Shown in pieces: positions 1 through 11,400 of a stretch of 64,000 nucleotides of DNA. How positions within the stretch are numbered: the first letter of the stretch is position 1; each line of letters begins with the position of its first letter. Origin of the DNA: Rhodopirellula sp. SM50 (GTDB lineage Bacteria; Planctomycetota; Planctomycetia; Pirellulales; Pirellulaceae). The stretch is from assembly GCF_002289565.1 (NCBI RefSeq), contig NZ_NTFY01000003.1, positions 179,673-243,672 on the forward strand, given 5' to 3'. The notes under the pieces are model-generated. The model had not been told where the DNA came from, did not search any database, and was given only the letters and a program-made list of their open reading frames with translations. A program made the position numbers and the translations under genes.

Positions 1-1581
1 GCGGCGGCTCATGCCGGCCAGCTCATTCATCGTGATGTGAAACCGGCCAACATCTTGCTGGAAACCGGCGTCGATGACCACGTGAAGATCACGGATTTCG
101 GACTGGCCCGTACCGCCAACGATGCCAGCCTGACGCAGAGCGGTACGATTGCCGGCACACCGTCGTACATGGCCCCCGAACAGGCTCTCGGTCTGAAGCT
201 TGACCAACGGGCGGACCTGTTCAGCCTGGGCAGCGTTCTGTACCAGATGCTGACCGGGCGGCCGCCGTTTCGCGCCGCCAACGCGTTGGCCATCTTAAGG
301 CGGGTGACCGAAGACGTTCCGCGACCGATGCAGGATATCATTCCGGATATCCCCGACTGGTTGTGCCAGATCGTGGAACGACTTCATGAAAAGAAACCCG
401 AGAATCGATTTACCTCGGCCCGAGAAGTCGGTGACCTGTTGGCCCGTTGTCAGGCCGAATTGCAGGCCTCCGGAAACGTGGTGGCCATTGGCCCGGTCGA
501 CACGCGATCGCGGCCGTCCAAGAAAACTTCCGCTCGGCGTCGATTCGGCATCATGGCCAAGCTGGCCGTCGCGACAACAGGCGTGCTGGTCCTTGCCGCA
601 ACGGTGTGGCTGATGCCGGTCCTCCGTCTGGTCTGGCAGGGACAAGCCAGTGTCGACTTTTTAAATCGATCCGGTGAGACAAGGGTTGAGTTCTTCGCCG
701 ACGGACAGCTCGTCGAAACGCAGGTCGGGTACGGCGGGGTGGATCTGCCGGCGGGTATTTACGAACTACGTGTGCACCATCCCGATTCCAAACTGCGGAT
801 CTACGATGTGGCCCTGATCCGCCTTGACTGGCTGCACCGACCGCATCAGGTGAACCTCAGTTCGCCACCGCAGAATCTGCGGCTGCGGGCCGGCGATCGA
901 GTGCAAGTCATGGTGGCGTATGTCGAGAAAGAGACGACCGCGCCGCCGCCTTCGATTGACGCGCGGGCGGATGATCTTTCGCTCTTGGCCGTGGCCGATC
1001 AGCTGTTGACGGACCAGTGGGTCGAACTGTTCAACGGCGAAGACCTGTCGGGATGGGAACCGCATCCCGAGGAGACCGGCAGCTGGCACGTCGAGAATGG
1101 TCTGCTGACCGCCGCGAGCAGTCCCGGCTATCTTTTCACGACGCGAGATGATTTCACCGACTTTCATCTGCGCTGCGACGTGCGACTCAACGCCGGAGGC
1201 GACTCGGGAATCATTGCCCGGGTGCCCTTCGAACGCCCCACCAAAAACGGATTGCCGGGCTACGAAGCGCAGCTGCAGGCCGGGACCGTGCTGGCGGCCG
1301 GCTGGCAAACCGGTGCCATCGCGGTCAGCCGGCGCGACCATGGCTGGAGAATGCTGCAGCCCTCCAGCCTGGCGATTGAGCCCGACAGCTGGGTCACGTT
1401 GGAATTCATCGCGATCGGCAACCGCCTGGAGACCCGGCTGTCGGGACAACGGATTGCCACGCATGTCGATCCGCAACACCTGTTCGCCCGCGGTCGAATC
1501 GCACTGCAGCATTCCGCCAGCGGCACACGGGTGCAGTTTCGACGCATCGAAGTGCGACTACCCGCCAAGTCCCAACAATAG
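1..1581 (+). CDS. Membrane Ser/Thr protein kinase with C-terminal DUF1080-type domain (5' partial)
   Basis: The reading frame is open from base 1, so the N-lobe (P-loop, Lys, C-helix) lies outside the window; 526 residues remain. The catalytic loop HRDVKPAN is at visible residues 10-17, DFG at 32-34 and the APE motif at 58-60, so all C-lobe catalytic residues seen are intact. A membrane segment spans about 182-205. It is followed by a beta-rich segment (about 210-270) that resembles PEGA-type surface domains, and then from about 340 by a domain starting WVELFNGEDLSGW that matches the DUF1080 / 3-keto-disaccharide hydrolase family (LamG-like fold). Topology inferred: kinase inside, sugar-related domain outside, so a receptor-like kinase. 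The separate DUF1080 protein at 24429-25130 carries the same kind of domain. The kinase assignment is firm; the ligand is unknown. Confidence 0.9.
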   Translation, partial: AAAHAGQLIHRDVKPANILLETGVDDHVKITDFGLARTANDASLTQSGTIAGTPSYMAPEQALGLKLDQRADLFSLGSVLYQMLTGRPPFRAANALAILRRVTEDVPRPMQDIIPDIPDWLCQIVERLHEKKPENRFTSAREVGDLLARCQAELQASGNVVAIGPVDTRSRPSKKTSARRRFGIMAKLAVATTGVLVLAATVWLMPVLRLVWQGQASVDFLNRSGETRVEFFADGQLVETQVGYGGVDLPAGIYELRVHHPDSKLRIYDVALIRLDWLHRPHQVNLSSPPQNLRLRAGDRVQVMVAYVEKETTAPPPSIDARADDLSLLAVADQLLTDQWVELFNGEDLSGWEPHPEETGSWHVENGLLTAASSPGYLFTTRDDFTDFHLRCDVRLNAGGDSGIIARVPFERPTKNGLPGYEAQLQAGTVLAAGWQTGAIAVSRRDHGWRMLQPSSLAIEPDSWVTLEFIAIGNRLETRLSGQRIATHVDPQHLFARGRIALQHSASGTRVQFRRIEVRLPAKSQQ

Positions 1582-2459
1582 GTTCACCCAGGTATCCATC
1601 CTGATGAAACCGTCCAGCTTAGGACAATCGCAATCGTAGTCGTGCTCAGCGATAGCGGTACTCGTGCTCGTCATCGCATCTCGCCCGAGAGATGAGATCA
1701 TCAAAACCCGTATCGTGCCGGTTACCTCGCAGCAACCGCACGATGCTCAATCGAAACCTTCGAGCTGGCGGATCCCCAGACGCCAATCGATCACGCAAAG
1801 TGCGCAGCGGTGTCCGCCACCGACGCGGCTAAGGAAAACGGCTTCGAGACAGCGGTTGGTCCAACCGACGCGCCGAATCAGAGCGATTTAAACCCGACCG
1901 AATGGCTTTGATTCTGGCGTTGCGTTCTCTGAGGCTGAGGAAAACTCGCTGCGATTTCACTCAAATGCTAGTTGCTTTTCAACGGGCTGCCTCGACCGAC
2001 TGAGAGTTCGACCATCTCGGCATGTTCGTCAGGCAAACGTTTTGCACCAAGAACGGCAAACTGCCGACAGTTTGGTGCTCCCTGGCTCGCTCGGAAGCTC
2101 ATCGAAAAACTGAATTTGAAGTCAACCCCGCATCGCTCGTCCGAGCAAGCACCAAGCGATCTTGCTTGAACGCCTTGGACTCAATCTTCCTTGGCGACGG
2201 CGGCAAATGGAAATGTGGTGCCAGTTGTTTTGCCCCCCCCGCGACCATGGCACCTCCTCCGCTAACGGGCGGGGCGCGGTCTGCGTCATTATGGTGAATT
2301 ACGAACACCCACTCTTCTGGGTTGATATAGTGGCTCCGTATTGGTTGGAGCAACTTGAAGTGAATGCAGCGATTAGACGTTTAACCGGCGCGGCCATTTC
2401 CCAGAATTCCAATCCGCATCACGTTTTCGTGATTTACCACGCTCCTCTTGAGAAGTTCC
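1582..2459. other. Long non-coding stretch upstream of the giant gene
   Basis: About 880 bases between the kinase gene and the giant gene with no convincing coding region. Short open frames exist on both strands (for example 2162-2563 + and 2099-2353 -), but none has a good ribosome binding site, a signal peptide or a recognisable motif. The segment around 2200-2350 contains a C8 run and unusual composition, and may be a degenerate dispersed element. The promoter of the giant gene must lie near its right end, but I cannot place it. Confidence 0.4.
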
Positions 2460-5400
2460 ATGCGGATTCATTCTTGGTTCGGTCGTGCTGCTGCGCACGA
2501 CAAAAGTCGCGTTCGTCAACGGAATCGTCGCGTCGCGCGACGAATGCTGACCGAGACGCTTGAAGAAAGGCACCTACTGGCCGTCACGCCGCTGAGCCCT
2601 GGCGAGACCGCGGCGCTTCGCGATACCGTGTCGGCGGTTCAAAGCTTTGGCGATCGGCTGGATCAGTACGCCGCGTTCGCGCAGTCGCTGCCGATGATCG
2701 AAGCGACGCTCGGCGAGCAGATCGACATCGGTGGCGCGTTCGGGCAATCCTTCGTGAGGACGATTCAGAGTTTTCTCGACGCGCCGAATCCGACCAAGGA
2801 AGGCCTGGAAACGAAAGTCGGTACAACGCTTGGTGACCGAGGAACGATTGATTCCAGCATCAGTCCAACCGAAATCAGCTTTACGATCGATGCGAGTGTC
2901 GAGCGTTCGATCAAGACCGAGTTCGATTTGTCGGAGCACATTCCCAACAGCTCGATGATCATCGCGGACAAGTTGGAGGCGGAGCTGAAACTGAAGTTGG
3001 ATTTCAACTTCACGTTCGGCATCGACCGGACGGCGACTTCCGCAACGGCCGGTGCGTTCATCAGTTTTGATGACGATGCGGAACAGAACAAACTGTCGGC
3101 GTCGCTGAGTTTCGCGCCGAACGTGGCTCCCTTGGCAGCCAACCTTGGAGTCCTGGGGATCACTTTGGAAGATCCCACCGCATCGGTCTCGCTGATGGCC
3201 TCGTTCGACACGATAACGGAAAAGGTGTCGCCGTCCCAATTGTTGACGTCCGAGTTGTCGTCGTTGGTCAAGATCACGACGCCCAATGCACCGGACAACG
3301 AATTCAGTTTGGAGTTGGACGTCAAGACAACATTGGAGGGTATCGATGCCGCCGATGCCAAGGTGACGATCACCGACAGCCTGTTCGATTCGAATCCACC
3401 AACCATCTCAGTCGACGTGGGCGCACTATCGAGTTTTCGCGCGCTCTCTCCGACCGGTCTCTTGTCGGCGCTCGATCAGGCGAGCAACACGCTGGGCGGA
3501 TTGAATGCGTTTGACACCATCATCCCGTTTACCGATGGGAAGAAACTCAGTGAAACAATCAAGTTGGCGGACGCGTTTGAATCGAAGGTGATTCAGCCTG
3601 CGACGGACTCGCAGCAAGAAGGCCAACCCGGGTTTTCCAGTTTGCAACAGTTCGTCGTCAAGGTCGCCGATGGAGTCCAGTTCGTCTTGCCAGATGCGAA
3701 TGATCCGAATCCGGTCAACGAAATCGTATTGGACTTTTCGTTCGAGCACGTCTTCGACATCGCCGCGTTTGAGATGGATTTCGGCGAGGGGCTCGGCGAT
3801 CTGATCGGGATTGAACTCGATGCGAGCACGCGATTGAATGTCAGCGCGGACGTCGGAGCAGATTTCCAGCTCGGCATCAAGTTGATTCAACCAGGCGCAA
3901 GCTTTGGGTTCGACGACAGCACCTTGCTCAGTGCGCTCAACGGTGGCCGTGGTGTGCCTTCGGTTGCCGGTTTGCCGGACTTTAAGGTCACGCTGCGCAG
4001 CGGCAAATCCAAAGAAATTGACCTGTCGGACATCACAACCGTCGGACAGCTCATTTCGGCGCTCAGCACAGGAAACCTGGACGAACTAAAGGTCGGTTTT
4101 CAAACGGCGACCGATCCGGTCACGGGCGACGAATTCAGTGAAGGCCTGACGCTGATCGACCCGACGACAGGGACAGAGAACAGCAAACTGAAAATCGAGA
4201 TACTCAACGGTTCGCTGGCCGCGGCTTCTCTCGGGTTGCTGGGTTTTGGGGCCGCAGGGATCTTCACCGGAACCGATGGAAAGATCGACGATGTGAAGCA
4301 CGGCATGATGACCGGGCAGCTGCACGGCGAAAGCATCGCCGACAATCTGTACATCAAACAGCGCGAAGAAAACAACGAGAAGCTGCCGATGTTCTCGGCC
4401 GGCGCTCAGTTGACGGCGGGGCTTGATGGATCCGCCAAGCTGGGATTCATCGAAGTGGGCATCGCTAACGCAACCGCGGTCGGATTGGTTTCGGTGGACT
4501 TCACGCCGCCCGACCCAGATGGCAACGGCGAAATCAGCGGCGGCGAAATCATCGAGATCGCCGGATCACTTGGCCGGGAGATCACCGCACCCAAACCCGT
4601 CGATTTTGGTCAGGCGGCCGACTACAGTGGCGCGGTCGAAATCGTCTTCCAAAAGACAGATGACTCGACGGCGACGTTGAGTATCCCCTTCATCGTGCGC
4701 GCAACTGATGACGCCGGCAAGATCGAGACGATTGCGCGAGCGATGAATGCCAGTTTGGACGGCTCTTCAGATCCCAACGCAGCGCGCATCCGCGTCGGCA
4801 GCGCGATGGGAATGCTGACGTTTACGCTGACCGACCGCTCGGACCTTCAAAAGATGACGGTCAAGGGCGGCGGTGCAAATCAAAATATCGTCCTGTTAGG
4901 ATTGACCGAAGACACATCGGTTTACGTCTTACGCCCGGAATTCGGCGGTTCGGCGCACTTTGACATTCCTTTGACGCTGTCCGTGGGCGGTTTGACATTG
5001 CCCGAAGGAATCGGTGGGAAGACCTTGACGTTTGACGTTCCCGACCTGTTCAACATCGACCTGAATCTAAAGGACGCGTTGGACATTGATTTCTCGGAGA
5101 TGGGCGACGATCTCAAGCGGCTAAAAGATCTTGACCCGTCCGCCATCTTTGATGCAATCAACGGCGCCTTCGAAATGCTGAAGGGATTGGAAGCGTTTCA
5201 GGACGCGGCGTTTTTGAACGAGCCGCTGCCGCTACTGGGCACCGATCTAAAGTCTGTGCTGGATCTCGCCGCAACCTTCGGTGAGCTGATCGTCGATCTG
5301 AAGAACGATCCGGTCGATGCCGTCGGACAGATCGATGATCATCTGGAACGTTTGCTCGGCATCACGAACGATGAAGCGGTCGAATTGTCGTTCGATACAT

Positions 5401-8400
5401 CGGGGGACAATCCCGCGCTGCGGATCGACTTGCTGCTGACGGTGGATGCCGGCGGAATTGGATTCGGCACCGTCGATCCACTCGTCTTTGAAACCCCGGT
5501 CAGCATCGACCTGGCAGACCTGGGCTCCAACGACTTTTCCAACTTAATTGATGCGAAGGGCTCCGCTGCACTGAGCCTGATGGGGTTCGCCGAATTAGAC
5601 ATTTCGATCGGGATCGAGTTGCCCGACAGTGGCAATCCGATTCCGTTCTTGTACGATTTTGACGACATGGATGACGAGGACCCGTCGAATGACACGGGCA
5701 CGAACCTCGCCCTGTTGGTCAAAGCGGACGCGTCCGATATCAACTTTAACGTTGCCATCGGTCCGATCGGGGCATCGATCGTCCAACAGCCCGGACAGTC
5801 CCTTTCGATCAGCGGGCCTGCCGGGCCAGGCGAGGAGTATGCGCGGTTCGTGGTCGAACTCACCGATGTGGCCGAGGGTGATGACGGACGTCACCTGCTG
5901 AGTGAGTTGGCGTTGACGGGACCGAACCGATTGTCTCGCGACGATTTCGGCTTTTCCGGAGACGGCAGTGTCGCGTTTGATGCGGATCTGGACTTTGCCG
6001 GACTGCCAACCTTCCCGGTCTCGTTTGCACTCAACAACATCGGGTCGCTGACCGACCCCGGCGGATTGCAACCGGACGATTTCCATTTTACGGTCAATGG
6101 CGTGTCCGCAGATCAGGCGCTCGGTGGCGTCAAAGACATCTTGGCGGGCGACTTCGACTTGCTGTCCTTCGTCGGCGGTTGGGACGGCGCGTTTGACCTG
6201 ATCATCGATGCCATGGAAGGCGAAGTGTTCGGGCTCGAGTTGCCGTTCATCGGTGACAAGCTGAAGGACCAGGCGGACTTCCTGCGCGAAATCAAAGACA
6301 GTGTATCGGCGAACCTCGGCGACAATGTTGAGAACGAAGAAGGCGGCGTCTTTACCGAGATCTTTGATGACATCCGCCAAGACATCTTGGATGGAATCGG
6401 TCCCGGCGGCGTTAACCTGCTGAAGGATCTCACCAATGACGGGCAAGTCACGATCGACGACGTGGTGATCGGACTGATCGAACCGGGGCCGGGAGTCGAG
6501 TTTGAAATCTTGATCGGCAGCGATTTGGGCAAGCTCGACTTGCCGTTCGGTTTTGATCTGGGGATCCCGGGACTGGGTCTGGAAGTCAATGCGGAGGTCG
6601 AAGCGAGCCTCGGTTTCGAATTTGGGCTCAGCATGGGTGTTGACCTGGATCACGGTTTCTTTATCGACACCAACGACAGTTTCCTGCAAGTCTTTGTCGA
6701 CGTTGCGATTCCGAACTTGAATGCGACCGGCGAACTGGGATTTCTGAGACTGGATGCCAATCTGCTGGCCGACCGGGGTGAACAAGCCAAAGCGATGGCG
6801 ATGGTCGGAAGAGACCAACCGCTTGATTCGCAATTTGAAATTTTTAGCAACCAGCGGGGCAGTACTGCAAACTTTGACGTGCGAATCATTCCCGACGATG
6901 GTCAGGGCGAGAACTGGAAGTTCGATGCCGCGGATCGAATGTTGACGTTTGAGGTCGAATCGACGACGTCCGCGGCGGAATTGGTTCTGCGCATCAATGA
7001 TACACCGGAGCTTGCCGCACACTTCTCCGCGGTGTTGGCAGAGGAAAACGGATTGGGCGGCGGCGTTGTCGATGCAAATCAGCGCGCGCTCGGTGTCGCC
7101 AACAGTTTTGTCGGACAGTTCACCGTCGATCTGATCGACCCGGCACTGGACGGTGAAGCCGATGGCAAGTTGTCGTTCAATGAAATCGTTTCGGTCCAAT
7201 CGTTCGATCAAGTACTCAACATCGACATTCTGGCGAAAGCCGCGTTGGACATGCATTTGCATGCCGGATTCGGCGAGAACGCGAATTTTCCCAGCATCCA
7301 AACCGGCATGAGTGTTGATTGGGAGTTCCAACTCGGCGACGACGTCCAACTGCCAACCGTCCAATTCGTCAACATCGAACTGGGTCTAGGTGAATTCCTG
7401 TCGGGATTCGCCGGCGGAATGTTCGAACAGGTCGAAAAGGTACTCGCGCCCGTTCGACCGATCGTCAATTTCCTCAGCGAAGAGCTGCCGGTGGTTTCCG
7501 AGCTGACCGGTGGACCGATCACGGTGCTCGACTTGATCAGGATGCAAGGCGGTCGGGTCGCCAGGGCGGCTTCGTTCATCGAAGCGGTTCAGAAATTGGA
7601 CAGCATCATTTCGAACATCCCCGACTTGGGCGATGCGATGTTGCCGATCGGTAACGCGACGTTCGATCCGAACAAAGAGACCGACCGATTCACGATCGAT
7701 GGCGGACTAGTCGACGCATTCAGCGCGATGAAGGACGCGTTCAGTGCCAAGGCGCCTGCGGAAGGAGGATTCGATCCCAACAATTTCGTGGCCAGCGAGG
7801 AAGACTTGGACGAGATGGGTGACGACAAGCTCAAGCTGGGATTCCCGATCCTCAGCCCCGCGAACGTGCTCGGTTTGCTGGGTGGTGAAGTGGTCGATCT
7901 ATTCACACTCGAATTGCCGACGTTGACGTTGGACGCCAGCATCAAAAAGTTTTTTCCCTTGCCACCGTTCCCGGCGGTCGGCATTGAGCTGGCAGGTAAC
8001 TTCGAGGCCAAAGCGGATTTCGCATTCGGCTTTGACACGTTGGGGATCGAACAATTCAAACAGTCGGGCGACTTTGAAGACATCATCAACGGATTCTTCG
8101 TCTTCGACCATGAGAATGCTGATGGCAGCGGCGAAGACATCCCCGAGTTGGTCTTGGGTGCGTCGGTCACGGCAGCCGCGGCACTCAACGTGGGCATTCT
8201 GAGCGCGAGTGTGGGCGGCGGGATCTTTGCGAATGTTGATTTCAATCTTCACGACGAAGACGACGATGGCAAAATTCGCTTGGTCGAGTTGCTTGACAGC
8301 GTGTTGTTGGGGCCGATTCACATCTTCGACGTCAGCGGCAGCTTCGACGCCAAACTGTTCGCGACGGTGACGATCGATCTGGGCGTGGTTGAAATCGACA

Positions 8401-11400
8401 AAAGTTTTGATCTGGCCGAAGTCAACCTGTTCAAGTTCGACATCCCGCGGCCGGACGGCACTTTCGCGCCGCTGGCTGAGTTGCAGGGTTCGAACCTGGT
8501 GTTGAACATCGGCGATCGCGCCGGTCAACGTGACCCGACGGGATTGTTTGGCATCGGCACCGAGCAAGCGATCGACTACCGCATCTTGGCCGGTCCCGCG
8601 CCGGGTGAAATCGTGGTCGAATCGTTTGGTCGATCACAGACGTATCAAAACGTCGCTCAGATCACCGGCGCGGCGGGGCAGTTCGACGACAAGATTTCGG
8701 TCAGTGAAGACGTCACGATTCCGGTCACCCTCAGCGGAGGCGACGGCAACGACCTGTTGATCGGAGGCAGCGGAAATGACTCGCTGTCCGGCGGGCCCGG
8801 CATGGACGAATTGCGGGGCGGGGCGGGCACCGATCTGCTCGACGGCGGTGCCGGACGCGACAACCTGATGGGCGAAGGCGGCGACGACGAACTGCATGGC
8901 GGCGCGGATGCCGACGAATTGCGCGGCGGTGATGGAGACGACATTGCCCGCGGCGACGGCGGCGACGATCAAATCTTCGGCGGTGGTGGTGACGACGATC
9001 TGTCGGGTGGAGCCGGGTTCGATACACTCCTCGGCGAAGGTGGCAGCGATACGATCGATGGCGGCGATGATGGAGATGAGATTCAAGGTGGAGACGGCGG
9101 CGATGTGATCTGGGGCGGTTCAGGCAGTGACCAAATCTTTGCCGGCGGCGGCAATGACATCGTACACGCTGGAACCGGCGACGATGTGGTCTTTGGCGGC
9201 ATCGGCAATGACACGCTGTTCGGCGAAGAAGACGACGATCAACTGTTCGGCGAAAACAGCCGCGACACCCTCTACGGCGGCCCGGGCAACGATCTCCTGG
9301 AAGGCGGCTTCGCGTCGGATGACTTGTTCGGCGGACTAGGCGACGACGAGCTGTTCGCAAACACCAGTGACACGAGCGTTGTGGATGAAGCGACTCACTT
9401 GCTGGTCGGCGGCGGCGGTGATGACTTGATCAGTGCTGTGTTCCCCACTTGTGATCTCGCAGATCTTGATTGCTCGTTCGACAACACGGTCTTCGGCGAC
9501 GGCGCGAACGACGAAGCCGGCAACGTTGACCCCGCGCTCGATGGAAACGACATCATTCGGACCGGAGACGGAAATGACACGATTCATGCCGGCGGCGGTA
9601 ATGATCAAGTCTTCGCGTCACTGGGCATTGATATGGACGCTGCCGATGCCGATTGGGTCGACGCCGGATCGGGGAACGATGTGGTCTTTACCGGCCAAGG
9701 TAACGATTACGTGATCGGCGGATTCGGCGACGATGAATTATTTGGTCAAACCGGCATCGACGTCATCTGGGGCGGGCTGCAACCCGAGGGAGTGACGCGC
9801 GACAGTTTCTTTATCCGTGACGAAAACGATGCGTTCCCGCTGATCACCGACAACTTTGAACTGCCGCCACGTTATCTGCAAGCCGAGGCTGCTTATCCGA
9901 CCGGCTACATGCCTCCGATGATCACGCCCAAGTTCACGTTGGGACAGCCCGTCGAGGGAACGGCGGGTGGCGGTGACGACAAGATCGAAGGCGGCGACGG
10001 AACCGACTTCCTGTTCGGCGGCGCGGGTGTCGACATCATTCTCGGTGGCGCCGGTTCGGACTACATCGATGCCGGTGCGGGAAACGATATCAACGTTCGC
10101 GGCGGCGACGGTGATGACGTGGTTCGCGGTGGCGGCAACAACGATGAACTCAACGGCGACGCGGGCATCGACCAGATTCTGGGAGATGGCGGTGACGACA
10201 AGTTGTACGGTGACGTCGGCACCGCAGGCGTGCAACTTGGGCAACGCCTGTTCGGCGGCGACGGCGGCGACATCTTGTACGCCTATGCAGACGGCATCAA
10301 TCAGAACGCCAGCCAAAACGTGTTAGATGGTGACCAATTGTTTGGCGATGCAGCCGGCGACACTTTGTACGGCAGTTTGCGGAAAGAGTTGTTGGTCGGT
10401 GGAGCGGGCGCTGATTTTTTGATCGGTGATGCCTTACTCGGCAGCGATTATCGCAAGAACCCAGCGGCCGACACCACTGGCGCAGACGATCGCCTGTTCG
10501 GCGAAACAGGCGAAGACAGACTATTCGGCGGCGGCGGCGACGACGAGATGTGGGGCGGCGGCGATACCGATTACTTCGACGGTCAGAAAGGCGACGACAC
10601 CCAGTACGGCGGCAGCGGCAATGACCTGTTTGTGGTCTCCGCCATGAAGGTGCAGCAAGATGGTACGGACGTCATTGACGGTCACTTTGGAAACTTCCCC
10701 GGTGACAATTCGGTCGACGATTCCACCGATGTGATGGTGATCAACGGGTCACAATTACACGACACGATTGCACTCAGCCAGGAAATCGCTGCGTCTAAGC
10801 GACTGCGGATCGATTACAAGTCGGGAATGTCCGCCAGTCGCACGATCTTTGTTGACTGGTTGGACTCCAGCGGATCCCCAGTGATTCAGCAATTCCAGGT
10901 TGCGGGTCTGGCAGGCAATGACTTGATCGGATTCGCGGGCGTGCATCCAACGCTGTTGCCATTGCAACCCATCGGTGCCGAGGCACTCGACTTAACTGCC
11001 TTGGTCAACCGCAGCAGCGAAGCGGTTTCGACGATCGAAGGCAATAGCGGCAACGATACCGTGATTGGATCGATCGCCGGTGATTTGATCAACGGCGGCC
11101 CGGGCAGCGACACGATGTTCGGTTTCGCCGGTGACGACAGCCTGGGTGGCGACAATCTGGACGGATTCGTCGGCGATCGCGATGTGATGTATGCGGGCGG
11201 GGGCAACGACGATTTGACGGCCGGCCAAGGGACAAACGAGCTGTATGCTTGGTCGATCGATCCCAGAATTGCTGATTTTGGCATCTATGTTGATTCGGAC
11301 GGGAGTTTCCACGATGACTCGGCAGGTGGCACGCGCAGTCAAGAAAACACCGGACTCAACCGGATGCTCGGTGGCGTGCTGGCCGACCAATTGTATGGAG

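Noticed and set aside
766..1512. Minus-strand frame of 248 codons under the kinase gene
   Set aside because: Shadow of the plus-strand coding sequence; no family signature or binding site.
2162..2563. 133-codon frame before and over the start of the giant gene
   Set aside because: Composition is not protein-like, it overlaps the giant gene in another frame, and there is no binding site.
5595..7364. Long open frame on the minus strand inside the giant gene
   Set aside because: It mirrors the codon pattern of the plus-strand gene, has no motif and lies wholly antisense to a certain gene.
8736..10640. RTX region as a CRISPR or tandem satellite
   Set aside because: The repeats are in frame, code for GGxGxDxL calcium loops and have no constant spacer structure.
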